Assembly: GCF_007859735.1 (NCBI RefSeq)
Contig: NZ_SIHI01000001.1
Location: 790,170-854,169 of the forward strand
Direction of reading: 5' to 3'
DNA length: 64,000 nt
Source: Thalassoglobus neptunius
GTDB taxonomy: Bacteria > Planctomycetota > Planctomycetia > Planctomycetales > Planctomycetaceae
Shown: piece by piece, positions 45,414 to 54,320 of the stretch
Layout: every line of letters starts with the position of its first letter
Numbering within the stretch: position 1 is the first letter of the stretch
The notes under the pieces: model-generated
The model's database searches: none
The model's input: only the letters and a program-made list of their open reading frames with translations
What the model was told of the DNA's origin: nothing
Translations under genes and position numbers: made by a program

Positions 45414-47600
45414 ATGAAGTCGCTCCTTTGTCTGGGAATCTGGTTCCTCTCCTTCGGCGGTTCGCTTGTAGCTGATGACCGGCCGAACATTGTCTTCTTC
45501 TTCACAGACGACCAAACAACCAGCACGATCGGTTGTTACGGAAACGAGATCATCCACACACCAAATATTGACCGGCTGGCACAGCAGGGAACTCGCTTTG
45601 AGAATGCCTTCGTCAGCCAGGCCATTTGCTGGGTCAGTCGAACAACAATTCTCACCGGACAAGTGGGGCGCAGCTACGGAACGCCCAGCGATCCTGAATC
45701 AACCCGTCCTGAAGTCGCACAGACTCTCTATTCCGACCTGTTGAGAAACAATGGTTATCGCACGGGATATTTCGGAAAGTGGCATGCAAAAATGCCGAAG
45801 GGTTATCGCCCGCAGGATCACTTCGACGACTTCGAAGCCATCGGCCGCAATCCGTTTTACAAGAAGCAACCGGACGGCAGCCTTCGTCACGAAACCGAAG
45901 TCATCGTCGATCGCGGAATTGAATTCATCAAGTCGCAGCCCGAAGGAGAACCCTTCGCGCTAAATATGTGGTTCAATGCCTGCCATGCGGAAGACTCAGA
46001 CAGACGCCCGGGCATCGGTCATTTTCCGTGGCCGCGTGCCGTCGACGGAATGTACGAAGACATCACCATTCCTGCACCTCGTCTCAGTGATCCTGCCATC
46101 TTTGAAGCACTTCCCGACTTCCTTCAAACGACGATCAATCGCGAGCGGTTTTCCTGGAGATGGAACACCGACCAGAAATACCAAACAAACATGCGGGCCT
46201 ATTACCGGATGGTCAGCGGAATCGATCGAGCCATCGGACGATTTCAGAAAGCACTCGAAGAAGCCGGTTTGGCTGACAATACGATCATCGTTTACTCTGC
46301 CGACAACGGCTATTACATGGGCAATCGAGGACTGGCCGGGAAGTGGTCTCATTACGACAACGCCCTCCGTGTTCCACTGATCATCGCCGACCCGCGAGTT
46401 TCTCCTGAACACAAAGGTCAAACGACGTCAGCCATCGCTCTCAACGTCGACCTGCCACCCACTTTTCTCGATTGGGCCGGTGTTGAAATCCCTTCTGACT
46501 ATCAAGGTCACAGCTTGGCACCGATCGTGGGAGACGAAACTCCTGCAGACTGGCGGACTGATTCGTTTCACGAACACTTTGCCGTGCGATCGCGGATTCC
46601 GGCTTTCGAGGGAGTTCGCACGGATCGTTTCAAGTATGCGAGATACTTCGATCACGGCGGAAAAGAATTCCTTCACGATTTGAAGAACGACCCCGACGAA
46701 CTGCACAATCTCGCCGACGATCCTCAACATCAAGAGATGCTCAAGCAATTACGTTCTCGAACAGATGAGTATGTGACAGCCTACGGCGGAGAACTCGATC
46801 CACTCAAGTCATTCGCTCCGTCGACTGTCCCCCATCCGGACGCTTCCGCAGAAGTCGGAGCCCGTGTGAACAAGGATGGGTTCGTCTCCGTCTTCGACGG
46901 AAAATCTCTTCGAGGCTGGTCAGGAGATGACGCTTACTGGTCCGTGGAAGATGGAGCATTGACCGGAGTGACAGACGGCTCGCTGAAAATGAACCGCTTT
47001 ATCACCTGGAAAAATTCGACGATTCGCAACTTCGACTTGCGCGTGAAAGTGAAAGTGACTCCCGGAGGCAACAGCGGAATTCAGTATCGAGGAACATCTC
47101 GTCCCGACCTCGGACTCGACATCGTCACCGGCTATCAATGCGACGTGGTGGCAAACGTCCCCGAATACAACGGAATGCTCTACGAAGAGAAGGGACGACG
47201 AATCCTTTCGCACACAGGTGAACGAGTCATCATCGACCCACAAGGACAACCCTGGGTGATTGAAAAGATGCCGGTTGAGACATTCGCCCCGGACGAGTGG
47301 CATGACTACCGCGTTCTCGTGGAAGGCAACCACCATCAGCACTGGATCGATGGAGTCAAAACGGCGGACCTTATCGACCTCGACGAAGCTGGACGAGCAC
47401 TCGAAGGAGTTCTGGCCGTTCAAGTCCATGTCGGACCAGCGATGAAGATCCAGTATAAGGACTTCAAAATCAAACACTTGCCGGACGATCTTCCGCTTCT
47501 TCAACCGGAAGACCATCCCATCCCGAACGGAGCTTATGGCGTGCGGCCGCAAGGCAGACTCCCCAAAGACTGGAAACCACCCGTCTACACCGCTCCATAA
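45414..47600 (+). CDS. Secreted sulfatase fused to DUF1080 domain
   Basis: The 728-residue protein has a signal peptide (LLCLGIWFLSFGGSLVA) and a sulfatase domain (residues about 20-470: PNIVFFFTDDQTTSTIGCYG, the Cys motif ICWVSRTTILTGQ, SADNGYYMGN, LIIADPRVSPEHKG). This is followed by a DUF1080 / 3-keto-glycoside hydrolase-like jelly roll (about 500-728: FVSVFDGKSLRGWSGDD, PGGNSGIQYRG, VHVGPAMKIQYKDFKIK). The position usually Pro or Ala after the Cys is Val (CWVSR), so formylglycine conversion may be less efficient or the enzyme may act with Cys. The fusion suggests desulfation coupled to glycan binding or cleavage outside the cell. Confidence 0.9.
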   Translation: MKSLLCLGIWFLSFGGSLVADDRPNIVFFFTDDQTTSTIGCYGNEIIHTPNIDRLAQQGTRFENAFVSQAICWVSRTTILTGQVGRSYGTPSDPESTRPEVAQTLYSDLLRNNGYRTGYFGKWHAKMPKGYRPQDHFDDFEAIGRNPFYKKQPDGSLRHETEVIVDRGIEFIKSQPEGEPFALNMWFNACHAEDSDRRPGIGHFPWPRAVDGMYEDITIPAPRLSDPAIFEALPDFLQTTINRERFSWRWNTDQKYQTNMRAYYRMVSGIDRAIGRFQKALEEAGLADNTIIVYSADNGYYMGNRGLAGKWSHYDNALRVPLIIADPRVSPEHKGQTTSAIALNVDLPPTFLDWAGVEIPSDYQGHSLAPIVGDETPADWRTDSFHEHFAVRSRIPAFEGVRTDRFKYARYFDHGGKEFLHDLKNDPDELHNLADDPQHQEMLKQLRSRTDEYVTAYGGELDPLKSFAPSTVPHPDASAEVGARVNKDGFVSVFDGKSLRGWSGDDAYWSVEDGALTGVTDGSLKMNRFITWKNSTIRNFDLRVKVKVTPGGNSGIQYRGTSRPDLGLDIVTGYQCDVVANVPEYNGMLYEEKGRRILSHTGERVIIDPQGQPWVIEKMPVETFAPDEWHDYRVLVEGNHHQHWIDGVKTADLIDLDEAGRALEGVLAVQVHVGPAMKIQYKDFKIKHLPDDLPLLQPEDHPIPNGAYGVRPQGRLPKDWKPPVYTAP

Positions 47601-47861
47601 AGTTGAGATCCACCTGAAAGGGGAACTCGACTCCGATCGGGAGAGCAAACTGACACCAAAATCCTTCAACGAGCCGGACACACAGCGGAGGCCCGAAGCA
47701 GAACCCAGTCACAGCCAGAATCGATAGACCTCTCAATGAACGATGATCTGTATTGCGAATTTCTCGCTTTTCAGTCCCTGTAGTCATTGTGTCGAACGTC
47801 TCGCTTCGTTTTGATCACCCCATCACGGAGCCAAGAACATTCGACAGGAATGAGAATCACG

Positions 47862-50102
47862 ATGTCAGAACCCCAAGCGTCTTTGCTTTCACCAGCCACG
47901 CTGACGAAGGATTTGACGGCAGGCGTGGTCGTTTTTCTTGTCGCTTTACCACTGTGCCTAGGAATTGCACTCGCCTCCGGAGCCCCGCTTTTCGCGGGTT
48001 TGCTCTCTGGAATTATCGGCGGGATCATTGTCGGCATCCTCAGCGGATCACATACCAGTGTGAGCGGCCCCGCGGCTGGATTGGCTGCAATTGTCGTTGC
48101 GCAGATTGATTCGCTCGGAAGCTTTGATGCATTTCTGCTGGCGCTGCTGATCGGTGGAATTCTGCAGATCGGGCTCGGAATCGCAAAAGCAGGCGCTCTG
48201 TCTGCGTTCTTTCCGACCAGTGTGATCAAAGGTCTTCTGGCTGCGATCGGCGTGTTGCTGATCCTCAAACAGATTCCTCACGTGTTCGGGCACGATTCCG
48301 ATCCGGAAGGAGAAATGTCCTTTCAACAGCCCGACGATCACAACACCTTCTCGGAGTTCTTCACTCTCTTTTCAGGGGAAATTCACTACGGTGCAACAAT
48401 CATTGGTCTGCTCTCGATCGCGATTCTCGTTTTCTGGGAGCGAATCAAACCACTCAAGAAAACTGGCATTCCTGCTCCGTTGATCGTTGTGCTGATCGGT
48501 GTTGGGATCCATCTCTTCATGCTGCGACTCGGCCAACCGTGGGCGATTGATCCCAGCCATCTTGTTCAGATCCCTGTTGCAGAAACTCCGTCAGACCTTT
48601 GGAACTTCCTGCGGTTTCCTGACTTTTCCAAGTGGGCCGATCCCGCGATTTATATCGGAGGAGCGACACTCGCCATCGTCGCTTCTCTTGAGACACTCTT
48701 AAATCTCGAAGCTGTCGACAAACTCGATCGTGAGGGACGCAACTCTCCCCCGAGCCGCGAACTTGTCGCTCAGGGAATTGGAAACGTCTGCTCGTCTCTC
48801 GTCGGTGGTCTACCGGTCACCTCTGTGATCGTTCGAAGTTCGGTCAATGTAAATGCGGGAGGCAAGACGAAGATCTCCGCGGTCTTTCACGGCGTTCTGC
48901 TGGTCATCTGCGTCGCGTTCTTTCCCGCCTACCTCAACATGATTCCACTGGCGGCACTTGCAGCCATTTTGTTGGTGACAGGTTTCAAGCTCGCCAGCCC
49001 AACAGTCTTTCGACAAATGTGGGCCGATGGACGCTATCAGTTCATTCCGTTCATCGTCACGATTCTCGCGATCGTCTTCACGGACCTGTTGATTGGAATT
49101 CTGGTCGGGTTGTTTGTCAGTGTCCTTTTCATTCTGAACAGCAACCTGCGCCGACCGATTCGAAGAGTTGTGGAAACACATCTTCACGGTGAGGTCATGA
49201 CGATTGAACTTGCGAATCAAGTCAGCTTTCTGAATCGTGCTGCCCTTCAAAAAGTTCTCGACGAAGCTCCTCGCGGGACAAATATTCTGATCGATGCCAG
49301 CCAGTCAGATTACATCGATCCCGATATCCTGGGTTTAATCCGCGATTTCAAAACGAACAAGGCTCCGCTTCTCGGAGTGACCGTGAGCCTGCGTGGATTC
49401 CGAGAAAAGTATCTTCTCGAGGACGAGATTCAGTTCGCGGACTATTCCACTCGAGAACTTCAGGACCGCATCACGCCCGATCAGGTTCTTAAGATTCTAC
49501 AGGAAGGAAACGAGAGGTTTCGGACAGACCACCGCCTTTCGCGCGATCTCGGTCGACAAGTCAACGCAACTTCCACAGGTCAAAACCCGCTCGCTGTGAT
49601 CTTCAGCTGTATTGATTCCCGCGTCCCCGCCGAAATTGTGTTCGATGTCGGAATTGGCGACATTTTCAGCGTCCGGGTTGCAGGCAATGTCATCGGAACG
49701 AAAACGCTGGGCAGCATTGAATACGGCGTGGCTGTCTCCGGAGTCAAACTTGTCGTTGTTCTGGGACACACTCGCTGCGGCGCGGTGACTTCCTCTGTTC
49801 ATTTTCTTGCGAACGAACAAGATGTCATGGCAGCCACGGGATGCCCACACTTGCACTCGGTCCTTGAGGAAATTGACCACAGTGTTTCACACGACGAAGC
49901 ACGAAAGTTCAACCGTCTCGATGATGAGTCGAAAGACTCCTTCGTCGACGAAGTCGCCCGTCGAAATGTTCTGAAGACAGCCGACGAAATCGTTGCTCGC
50001 AGTGAACCGATTCGCAAAGCGGTGGAATCGGGACAAGCCATGGTCGTCGGGGCTCTTTACGATGTCAAAAGTGGAAAAATCAGTTTCTTCACTGAAGACT
50101 GA
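47862..50102 (+). CDS. SulP bicarbonate transporter - STAS - beta-carbonic anhydrase fusion
   Basis: A 746-residue fusion. The SulP transporter domain has about eleven membrane segments (residues about 10-430: LTKDLTAGVVVFLVALPLCL, GLLSGIIGGIIVGILSGS). A STAS domain follows (about 440-540: EVMTIELANQVSFLNRAAL, DASQSDYIDPDILGL), then a β-carbonic anhydrase (about 555-746) with zinc ligands in FSCIDSR and GHTRCGAV. SulP-CA fusions are thought to import bicarbonate and interconvert it with CO2 at the inner membrane face. The ATG at 47862 was preferred to one four codons earlier. It ends in a moderate terminator at 50139. Confidence 0.92.
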   Translation: MSEPQASLLSPATLTKDLTAGVVVFLVALPLCLGIALASGAPLFAGLLSGIIGGIIVGILSGSHTSVSGPAAGLAAIVVAQIDSLGSFDAFLLALLIGGILQIGLGIAKAGALSAFFPTSVIKGLLAAIGVLLILKQIPHVFGHDSDPEGEMSFQQPDDHNTFSEFFTLFSGEIHYGATIIGLLSIAILVFWERIKPLKKTGIPAPLIVVLIGVGIHLFMLRLGQPWAIDPSHLVQIPVAETPSDLWNFLRFPDFSKWADPAIYIGGATLAIVASLETLLNLEAVDKLDREGRNSPPSRELVAQGIGNVCSSLVGGLPVTSVIVRSSVNVNAGGKTKISAVFHGVLLVICVAFFPAYLNMIPLAALAAILLVTGFKLASPTVFRQMWADGRYQFIPFIVTILAIVFTDLLIGILVGLFVSVLFILNSNLRRPIRRVVETHLHGEVMTIELANQVSFLNRAALQKVLDEAPRGTNILIDASQSDYIDPDILGLIRDFKTNKAPLLGVTVSLRGFREKYLLEDEIQFADYSTRELQDRITPDQVLKILQEGNERFRTDHRLSRDLGRQVNATSTGQNPLAVIFSCIDSRVPAEIVFDVGIGDIFSVRVAGNVIGTKTLGSIEYGVAVSGVKLVVVLGHTRCGAVTSSVHFLANEQDVMAATGCPHLHSVLEEIDHSVSHDEARKFNRLDDESKDSFVDEVARRNVLKTADEIVARSEPIRKAVESGQAMVVGALYDVKSGKISFFTED

Positions 50103-50138
50103 CGAGCCGCCTGTTGACTGAGAACCAACCATTCAACA

Positions 50139-50176
50139 AAAGAACTCCGGAGGATTCCATTCCACCAGAGTTTTTT
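50139..50176 (+). terminator. Possible terminator after SulP-CA gene
   Basis: AACTC (50143-50147) pairs with GAGTT (50168-50172), with two GG/CC pairs inside, followed by TTTTT. The stem has mismatches, so it is moderate. Confidence 0.5.
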
Positions 50177-50219
50177 GAACTCATTGCACCATGAAGCGAA
50201 GCAGCATTATGCGCTAATA

Positions 50220-50999
50220 TTATGCGATCATGTTGGATGGCTTCTTACGTCGCTTCAATCGCGATCCGCCGAAACCAAGGGCTCCGATTCCCATCAAGAC
50301 CAGGCTTCCTGGTTCAGGAACAGGATTGGTGACTGGAGGAACTGCCGAATCTCCAACTGCGAAGATCAGAGTTCCGGTGTCGAACAGAGAAGGATCATTG
50401 ACCGATTCTGCTCGGATATCAACGTAGTACAACCCAGCTGCTGAAAATCCGTAGTTGAAGTGTGAATGCGCCAAAGCCGCCAGCGTGATTGCATCTGGAG
50501 CAGTTGCGTCAAAGGTGGACATGAAGATGTCAATTCCACCCAACCCTGTTGATTGCCAGACCGAAAACTCACCCGGTCCGGTGACGCCTTCCAGGCTGAA
50601 CTTCACGTCACCGAAGTTGGCAGGAACCTCTTCCGTTGCCAGCCCCACGAAAGGAACACCTGCAACATTGTTCTGCGGAAGAACCCAGGCGTCTCCAGTC
50701 CCTGCACCAAGACCAACACTGTTCAGCGGTGCTCCGGAAACCATCAGGCTGTCAGCGACTCGGATATATGCTTCGTCGAGCGCGTACTCCGATTCTGTCC
50801 CAGATGCTGTTCCATCAAGCACAGCATCACCACCGAAGTGGTAGTGAAGGTGCAAGTGGCCGTGGCTGCCGTGATCTTCATACTCAACGCCAATATCAGA
50901 ATGCCCCGCGCTGTACTCGACCAACCCGGCTGACGCGCTCGTTGTCATGACGAGACTTGCCATGATACCCGCAAAAAATTTCCCAATCGTCACTCTCAT
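50220..50999 (-). CDS. PEP-CTERM protein with His-rich segment, choice-of-anchor M-like
   Basis: The 259-residue protein has a signal peptide (FAGIMASLVMTTSASA), then a His-rich stretch near residues 40-55 (DHGSHGHLHLHYHF). A domain ends AHSHFNYGFSAAGLYYVDIR, resembling the choice-of-anchor M / surface-anchored family. A PEP-CTERM signal closes it: VPEPGSLVLMGIGALGFGG and a basic tail. It is probably exosortase-processed and displayed on the surface or in matrix. Related anchored-repeat proteins of Actinobacteria sit with metal ABC transporters, so the His-rich segment suggests zinc or copper binding. Three palindromes lie just upstream (51037-51123). GAGAGA upstream of the ATG at 50999 supports the start. 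Confidence 0.85.
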   Translation of the reverse strand: MRVTIGKFFAGIMASLVMTTSASAGLVEYSAGHSDIGVEYEDHGSHGHLHLHYHFGGDAVLDGTASGTESEYALDEAYIRVADSLMVSGAPLNSVGLGAGTGDAWVLPQNNVAGVPFVGLATEEVPANFGDVKFSLEGVTGPGEFSVWQSTGLGGIDIFMSTFDATAPDAITLAALAHSHFNYGFSAAGLYYVDIRAESVNDPSLFDTGTLIFAVGDSAVPPVTNPVPEPGSLVLMGIGALGFGGSRLKRRKKPSNMIA

Positions 51000-51036
51000 T
51001 TGTTCTCTCTCAAAAATTGAACACAACAACCTCTTT

Positions 51037-51123
51037 TGCACACCTTGTGCAGTTGCACGACGATATCTCCCCGTTTCACCAAATGCAATCGCTTTGCATT
51101 TAAAAATGATATTTCGTATCGTT
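51037..51123 (-). promoter_or_regulatory. Cluster of palindromic operator-like sites before the His-rich PEP-CTERM gene
   Basis: Three palindromes: TGCACA-CCT-TGTGCA (51037-51051, perfect arms), AAATGCAA-TCGCT-TTGCATTT (51081-51101, perfect 8-base arms) and GATA-TTTCG-TATC (51108-51120). The first lies 38 bases before the start codon of the minus-strand gene and could overlap its promoter; the others may also affect the plus-strand DUF1559 gene. The dyads are in the size range of Fur/Zur-type operators, but the regulator is inferred. Confidence 0.55.
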
Positions 51124-51165
51124 GTGTGAAGTTCAAGCTCAAGATTCCGTTCATGGAGCGACGAA

Positions 51166-52311
51166 ATGTCCCCCTCACAGACCACCCCACCTTGTCGATT
51201 GTTCCGAAGACGCGGGTTCACGCTGATCGAACTTCTCGTTGTGATTGCAGTCATTGCCATCCTGATTGCACTACTCCTCCCAGCCGTTCAGCAGGCACGA
51301 GAGGGAGCGAGAAGAACACAGTGCCGCAACAACCTGAAGCAAATCGGCCTCGCCCTTCACAACTATCACGACATTCACCAATCATTTCCGTTCAGCTCGA
51401 CCGGAAGCAAGATGAATGGATCGAGTTGCGGCAACGGTTTCTACAGTTGGCTTTCCTTGATCCTGCCTCAGATGGACCAGACCACGGTTCATGGAGCAAT
51501 CAACTTCAACGTCGGGATGATGGACACGTGCGACCAGGCAGTTCCTGCCGACTACGCTCGACTGTCTATTTCTGACACCCACCCGAACGCACAGGCAGCT
51601 TCAACGACAATTGCCAGTTTCCTCTGCCCGTCCGATCCAGTTCGCCCGTCGGAATCAATGGGAACCGTTGGCGCAGCCCCGGGCAGTTACACAGCAAATT
51701 CCGGTTGGCCCGAGTTGACCACCGGTCCGACAGGAGAACATCCTCCGCTCCAGCAACAGAATGGATTCATCGGGCTGATGAATCCCAAGTTCCCTCAGCG
51801 ATGGAATAAACCACGAATTACATTCAGTAGCGTGACGGACGGATTGTCGAACACGACGGCCGTCTCGGAACGGCTCATCAACAGCCTCACCACAACAGAC
51901 GGACCGTTCGGAGTGCAATTCAACTTCGGCAATTCGCCTGTGAATGCCCTCTCTTACTGCGGAGCCAATACCGGCTCAGCTCGATCCCTTCCATTCTGGG
52001 TGCAGTACTGCGGAGCGGTCGATTACCCCGATCCGACTTACTCCATCGTTCAGGGAAGAAGCTGGATCTCCGGCTGGACATTCGCCGCCAACCACTACCT
52101 TCACACCATGCCGATCAACGACCGAAACTGCCACCTTTACGGCGGCGAAGGCTACGGAATGAACATCGCCACCCCAGGCAGCTACCACCCCGGCGGAGTC
52201 AACACACTCATGGGAGACGGCGCCGTCCGTTTCGTCAACGAGTCCATCGGCATGGAAGTCTGGTGGGCCCTCGGCAGCCGCAACGGCAACGAAATCCTCG
52301 GCGAGTTTTAG
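51166..52311 (+). CDS. DUF1559 pseudopilin-like protein
   Basis: The 381-residue protein has a prepilin-type leader: [20 protein letters not shown] with Gly before Phe as cleavage site and Glu at position 5 of the mature helix. The DUF1559 domain follows ([20 protein letters not shown], then Gly/Asn/Ser-rich loops) and ends with the family's H-x9-DG motif, [18 protein letters not shown]. These large planctomycete families are thought to be secreted through a type II/IV-pilus-like system. The prepilin peptidase homologue at 61707 could process it. Confidence 0.9.
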   Translation: MSPSQTTPPCRLFRRRGFTLIELLVVIAVIAILIALLLPAVQQAREGARRTQCRNNLKQIGLALHNYHDIHQSFPFSSTGSKMNGSSCGNGFYSWLSLILPQMDQTTVHGAINFNVGMMDTCDQAVPADYARLSISDTHPNAQAASTTIASFLCPSDPVRPSESMGTVGAAPGSYTANSGWPELTTGPTGEHPPLQQQNGFIGLMNPKFPQRWNKPRITFSSVTDGLSNTTAVSERLINSLTTTDGPFGVQFNFGNSPVNALSYCGANTGSARSLPFWVQYCGAVDYPDPTYSIVQGRSWISGWTFAANHYLHTMPINDRNCHLYGGEGYGMNIATPGSYHPGGVNTLMGDGAVRFVNESIGMEVWWALGSRNGNEILGEF

Positions 52312-52540
52312 AAGCGACCACACTTCAAGATGGACGTGTGATGATGGCAAACACACATCGATTCAGGAACCGCTTGAAGGCGAGTAAAGTCATCTAGACC
52401 GACAGGCATTAGTGACTGCAATTGTACTGTTCACATTCGCTTGCCAAGTACAAACAATGAAGCAAAACGTGCCAACTAAAACAGGGAACACAATTTGTCG
52501 ACGACAGAGACTCCACATCCCAGCAAAAACTGGAAGAAAT

Positions 52541-53402
52541 TACTGATCGAAAAACTTCTTCAACTGTTTATTGATCGACTCGAGAGATTTTGCCCAACTA
52601 GCAATCCAGTTTTCACCAATCCGAACAGGGGGATCGCATTCGAAATTGAGACGGGTTCATCATAAGTGTACTCAGAACCTGCCAAATCACGGTATTCAGC
52701 GATGACATGGACGTTTGTCCCAAACATTGCTTCCCCTTTAAAGTCTGTGGTGACATCGATGTAGAACGGATTGAGACTGTTGACAACTGGAATTTGCAGC
52801 GGAAAATATTGTGGGCATTGACGGAAGTTTTCTCCGAGCGGCTCCAGACGAATTCTCACATCGAGTGCTGGAGCATTCGTCAACGCAACAACACCCAGCT
52901 GAATCACTTGCTCATTTTGAGGTTTTGGGCGGAATACATGAGCAATTCTAGGCTTTTGAAAGTATCGTTTGGACCAAATCGCCTCAACAATAAATTGCCT
53001 TGCTTTTACTGTATGAGCGCCTGCCCGAATATAAAATCGATAATCGTGAGCCATATGGGGACCGAGGGCACTTTCTGGAACTGAGATAATCGCAACGCAA
53101 TTGCCTTATTCAAGAGTTCCTCGTCCAGCGGAATCTTCAATCAAAGTGATTTGATGTCCGGGTACTGGTTCCACTCTGTGGATTGCTTGATCTAACCAGT
53201 CTCGCAGACCTTGCCGCCCGACAGTGGTCGAAATCCCACCGTCAGCGTTTCCAGATTCATCAACCCCAACGACAAAGTGGCCGCCCCCCGAATTCGCGAA
53301 TGCAGACATTGCGCACCAGATCTTTTCTTTCAGCTTGCTGAAAGGCGTGAGACTAGACTTAAATTTGCATTGTTGAAAACATCTCTGGAATCTGAGATGA
53401 GA
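52541..53402 (-). pseudogene. Decayed AlbA_2/Schlafen-type DNA-binding domain gene
   Basis: The minus-strand frame encodes an AlbA_2-like domain: FKSSLTPFSKLKEKIWCAM, AFANSGGGHFVVGVDESGN. It breaks at a TAA (53108-53106) directly after GRGTLE and continues in frame with GNCVAIISVPESALGPHMA and YYIRAGAHT-like FYIRAGAHTVKA. Further on, a run of five G (52628-52632) puts the frame out of register; inserting one base restores NWIASWAKSLESINKQ and a natural stop at 52541. The 5' end is unclear. Two lesions make this a pseudogene. Related proteins bind DNA or act in stress and phage defence; this copy is probably not functional. Confidence 0.75.
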
Positions 53403-53420
53403 ATGCGCTAAAATCTGGTG

Positions 53421-53582
53421 ATGAGTGATTCCCCACGAACGAATGTGTTGTTGGAAGTGGCAAAGCTGTCGCTTCGGATTGGACGCAAGTATGTCGAGCC
53501 GTATTCGCATGCGAAGATGCCACCCACAACTCACCCTGAACTTCCGATTTCCGTCGCCCCAACGCCATCGTTTCCTCCTTGA
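53421..53582 (+). pseudogene. Possible IS4-like transposase N-terminal remnant
   Basis: A 53-codon frame begins SPRTNVLLEVAKLSLRIGRK and has EPYSHAK, which resembles the start of planctomycete IS4-type transposases, where YSH is followed by SPKKFTQ-like sequence. The similarity stops within about 35 residues, after which no transposase sequence was found. It lies head-to-head with the decayed AlbA_2 gene. Low-confidence call. Confidence 0.35.
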
Positions 53583-53890
53583 TCAACTCCAACTGCTGAA
53601 AGATAATTCATCTCCCCCATCAATGCGAGTTTTTCAACGGGCTGCTAGACTGTTCTCATCCGCCCTGTCTTTACGGTTACCGTGTACGCGCCGGTACTCA
53701 TTCCCCAGGAAGAAGGCTGCATCGACATACGCGATTCGCAGAGAACTTGAGAAGAAGATGTTTCGCCGCGCCAATGCGGAAGGACTCTCTTGAGCTCTGT
53801 CGCTTCAATAAGACTTCGCAATTATCGTGCAGCAATGATAGGATCAACGCTCCCGATTTTGTGAAAGGCGTCCCGCGAAGAGGCCATCCT
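53583..53890. other. Probably degenerate region without recognised gene
   Basis: About 300 bases between the possible transposase remnant and the next gene. Frames here have no recognisable family and arginine-rich, low-quality composition. It may be worn-down sequence from a lost mobile element. Confidence 0.35.
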
Positions 53891-54118
53891 GTGAGCGATT
53901 CTCATCACACGTCACCGACAACATTCCGTCGCGGTGGAGCGATCATCGCGGCCATCCTGTTTCTGTTGCTCGCTCTCTTTCTCCCGCTCATCATTTCGGG
54001 AATTGAACACTTTTGCTTTCAATCCGGTCACTTCGAAGATCTCTTGCGACGCTTGGGAGTTCATGATGAACTCGGAATGTTGTATCAACCTGTTTTGAAA
54101 TGGGTGTTTCGAATTTAG
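53891..54118 (+). CDS. Hypothetical single-pass membrane protein
   Basis: A 75-residue frame starts at a GTG (53891) with GAAGAGG upstream. It contains one strong membrane segment (GAIIAAILFLLLALFLPLII) followed by a short amphipathic C-terminus (HFEDLLRRLGVHDELGMLY). No family recognised; it is next to a degenerate patch, so it may not be a real gene, but the membrane segment and ribosome site argue for it. Confidence 0.45.
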   Translation: MSDSHHTSPTTFRRGGAIIAAILFLLLALFLPLIISGIEHFCFQSGHFEDLLRRLGVHDELGMLYQPVLKWVFRI

Positions 54119-54320
54119 ATCGATCCCATTGTCCCTCCCAATCGATGAACTCATTTCATTCGAAGAAGGAAGAAGAACGTGTCCGGTGGGGCGATTGCGC
54201 GGAAGCCGTTTCGAAAATGAATGTGTCTCGTGAAAAACTTTGAGCTCTCTCCGATCAATAACGTTGTGTAAAATGACAGCCGCATCAACTGACATTTTGA
54301 TCCATTGAAACGAGTTTCAG

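Noticed and set aside
51167-51350. CRISPR, tRNA or rRNA in the window
   Set aside because: No regularly spaced repeats, no tRNA cloverleaf signatures and no rRNA-like sequence were found anywhere in the window on reading; the palindromes near 51 kb are too few and unequal for a CRISPR.
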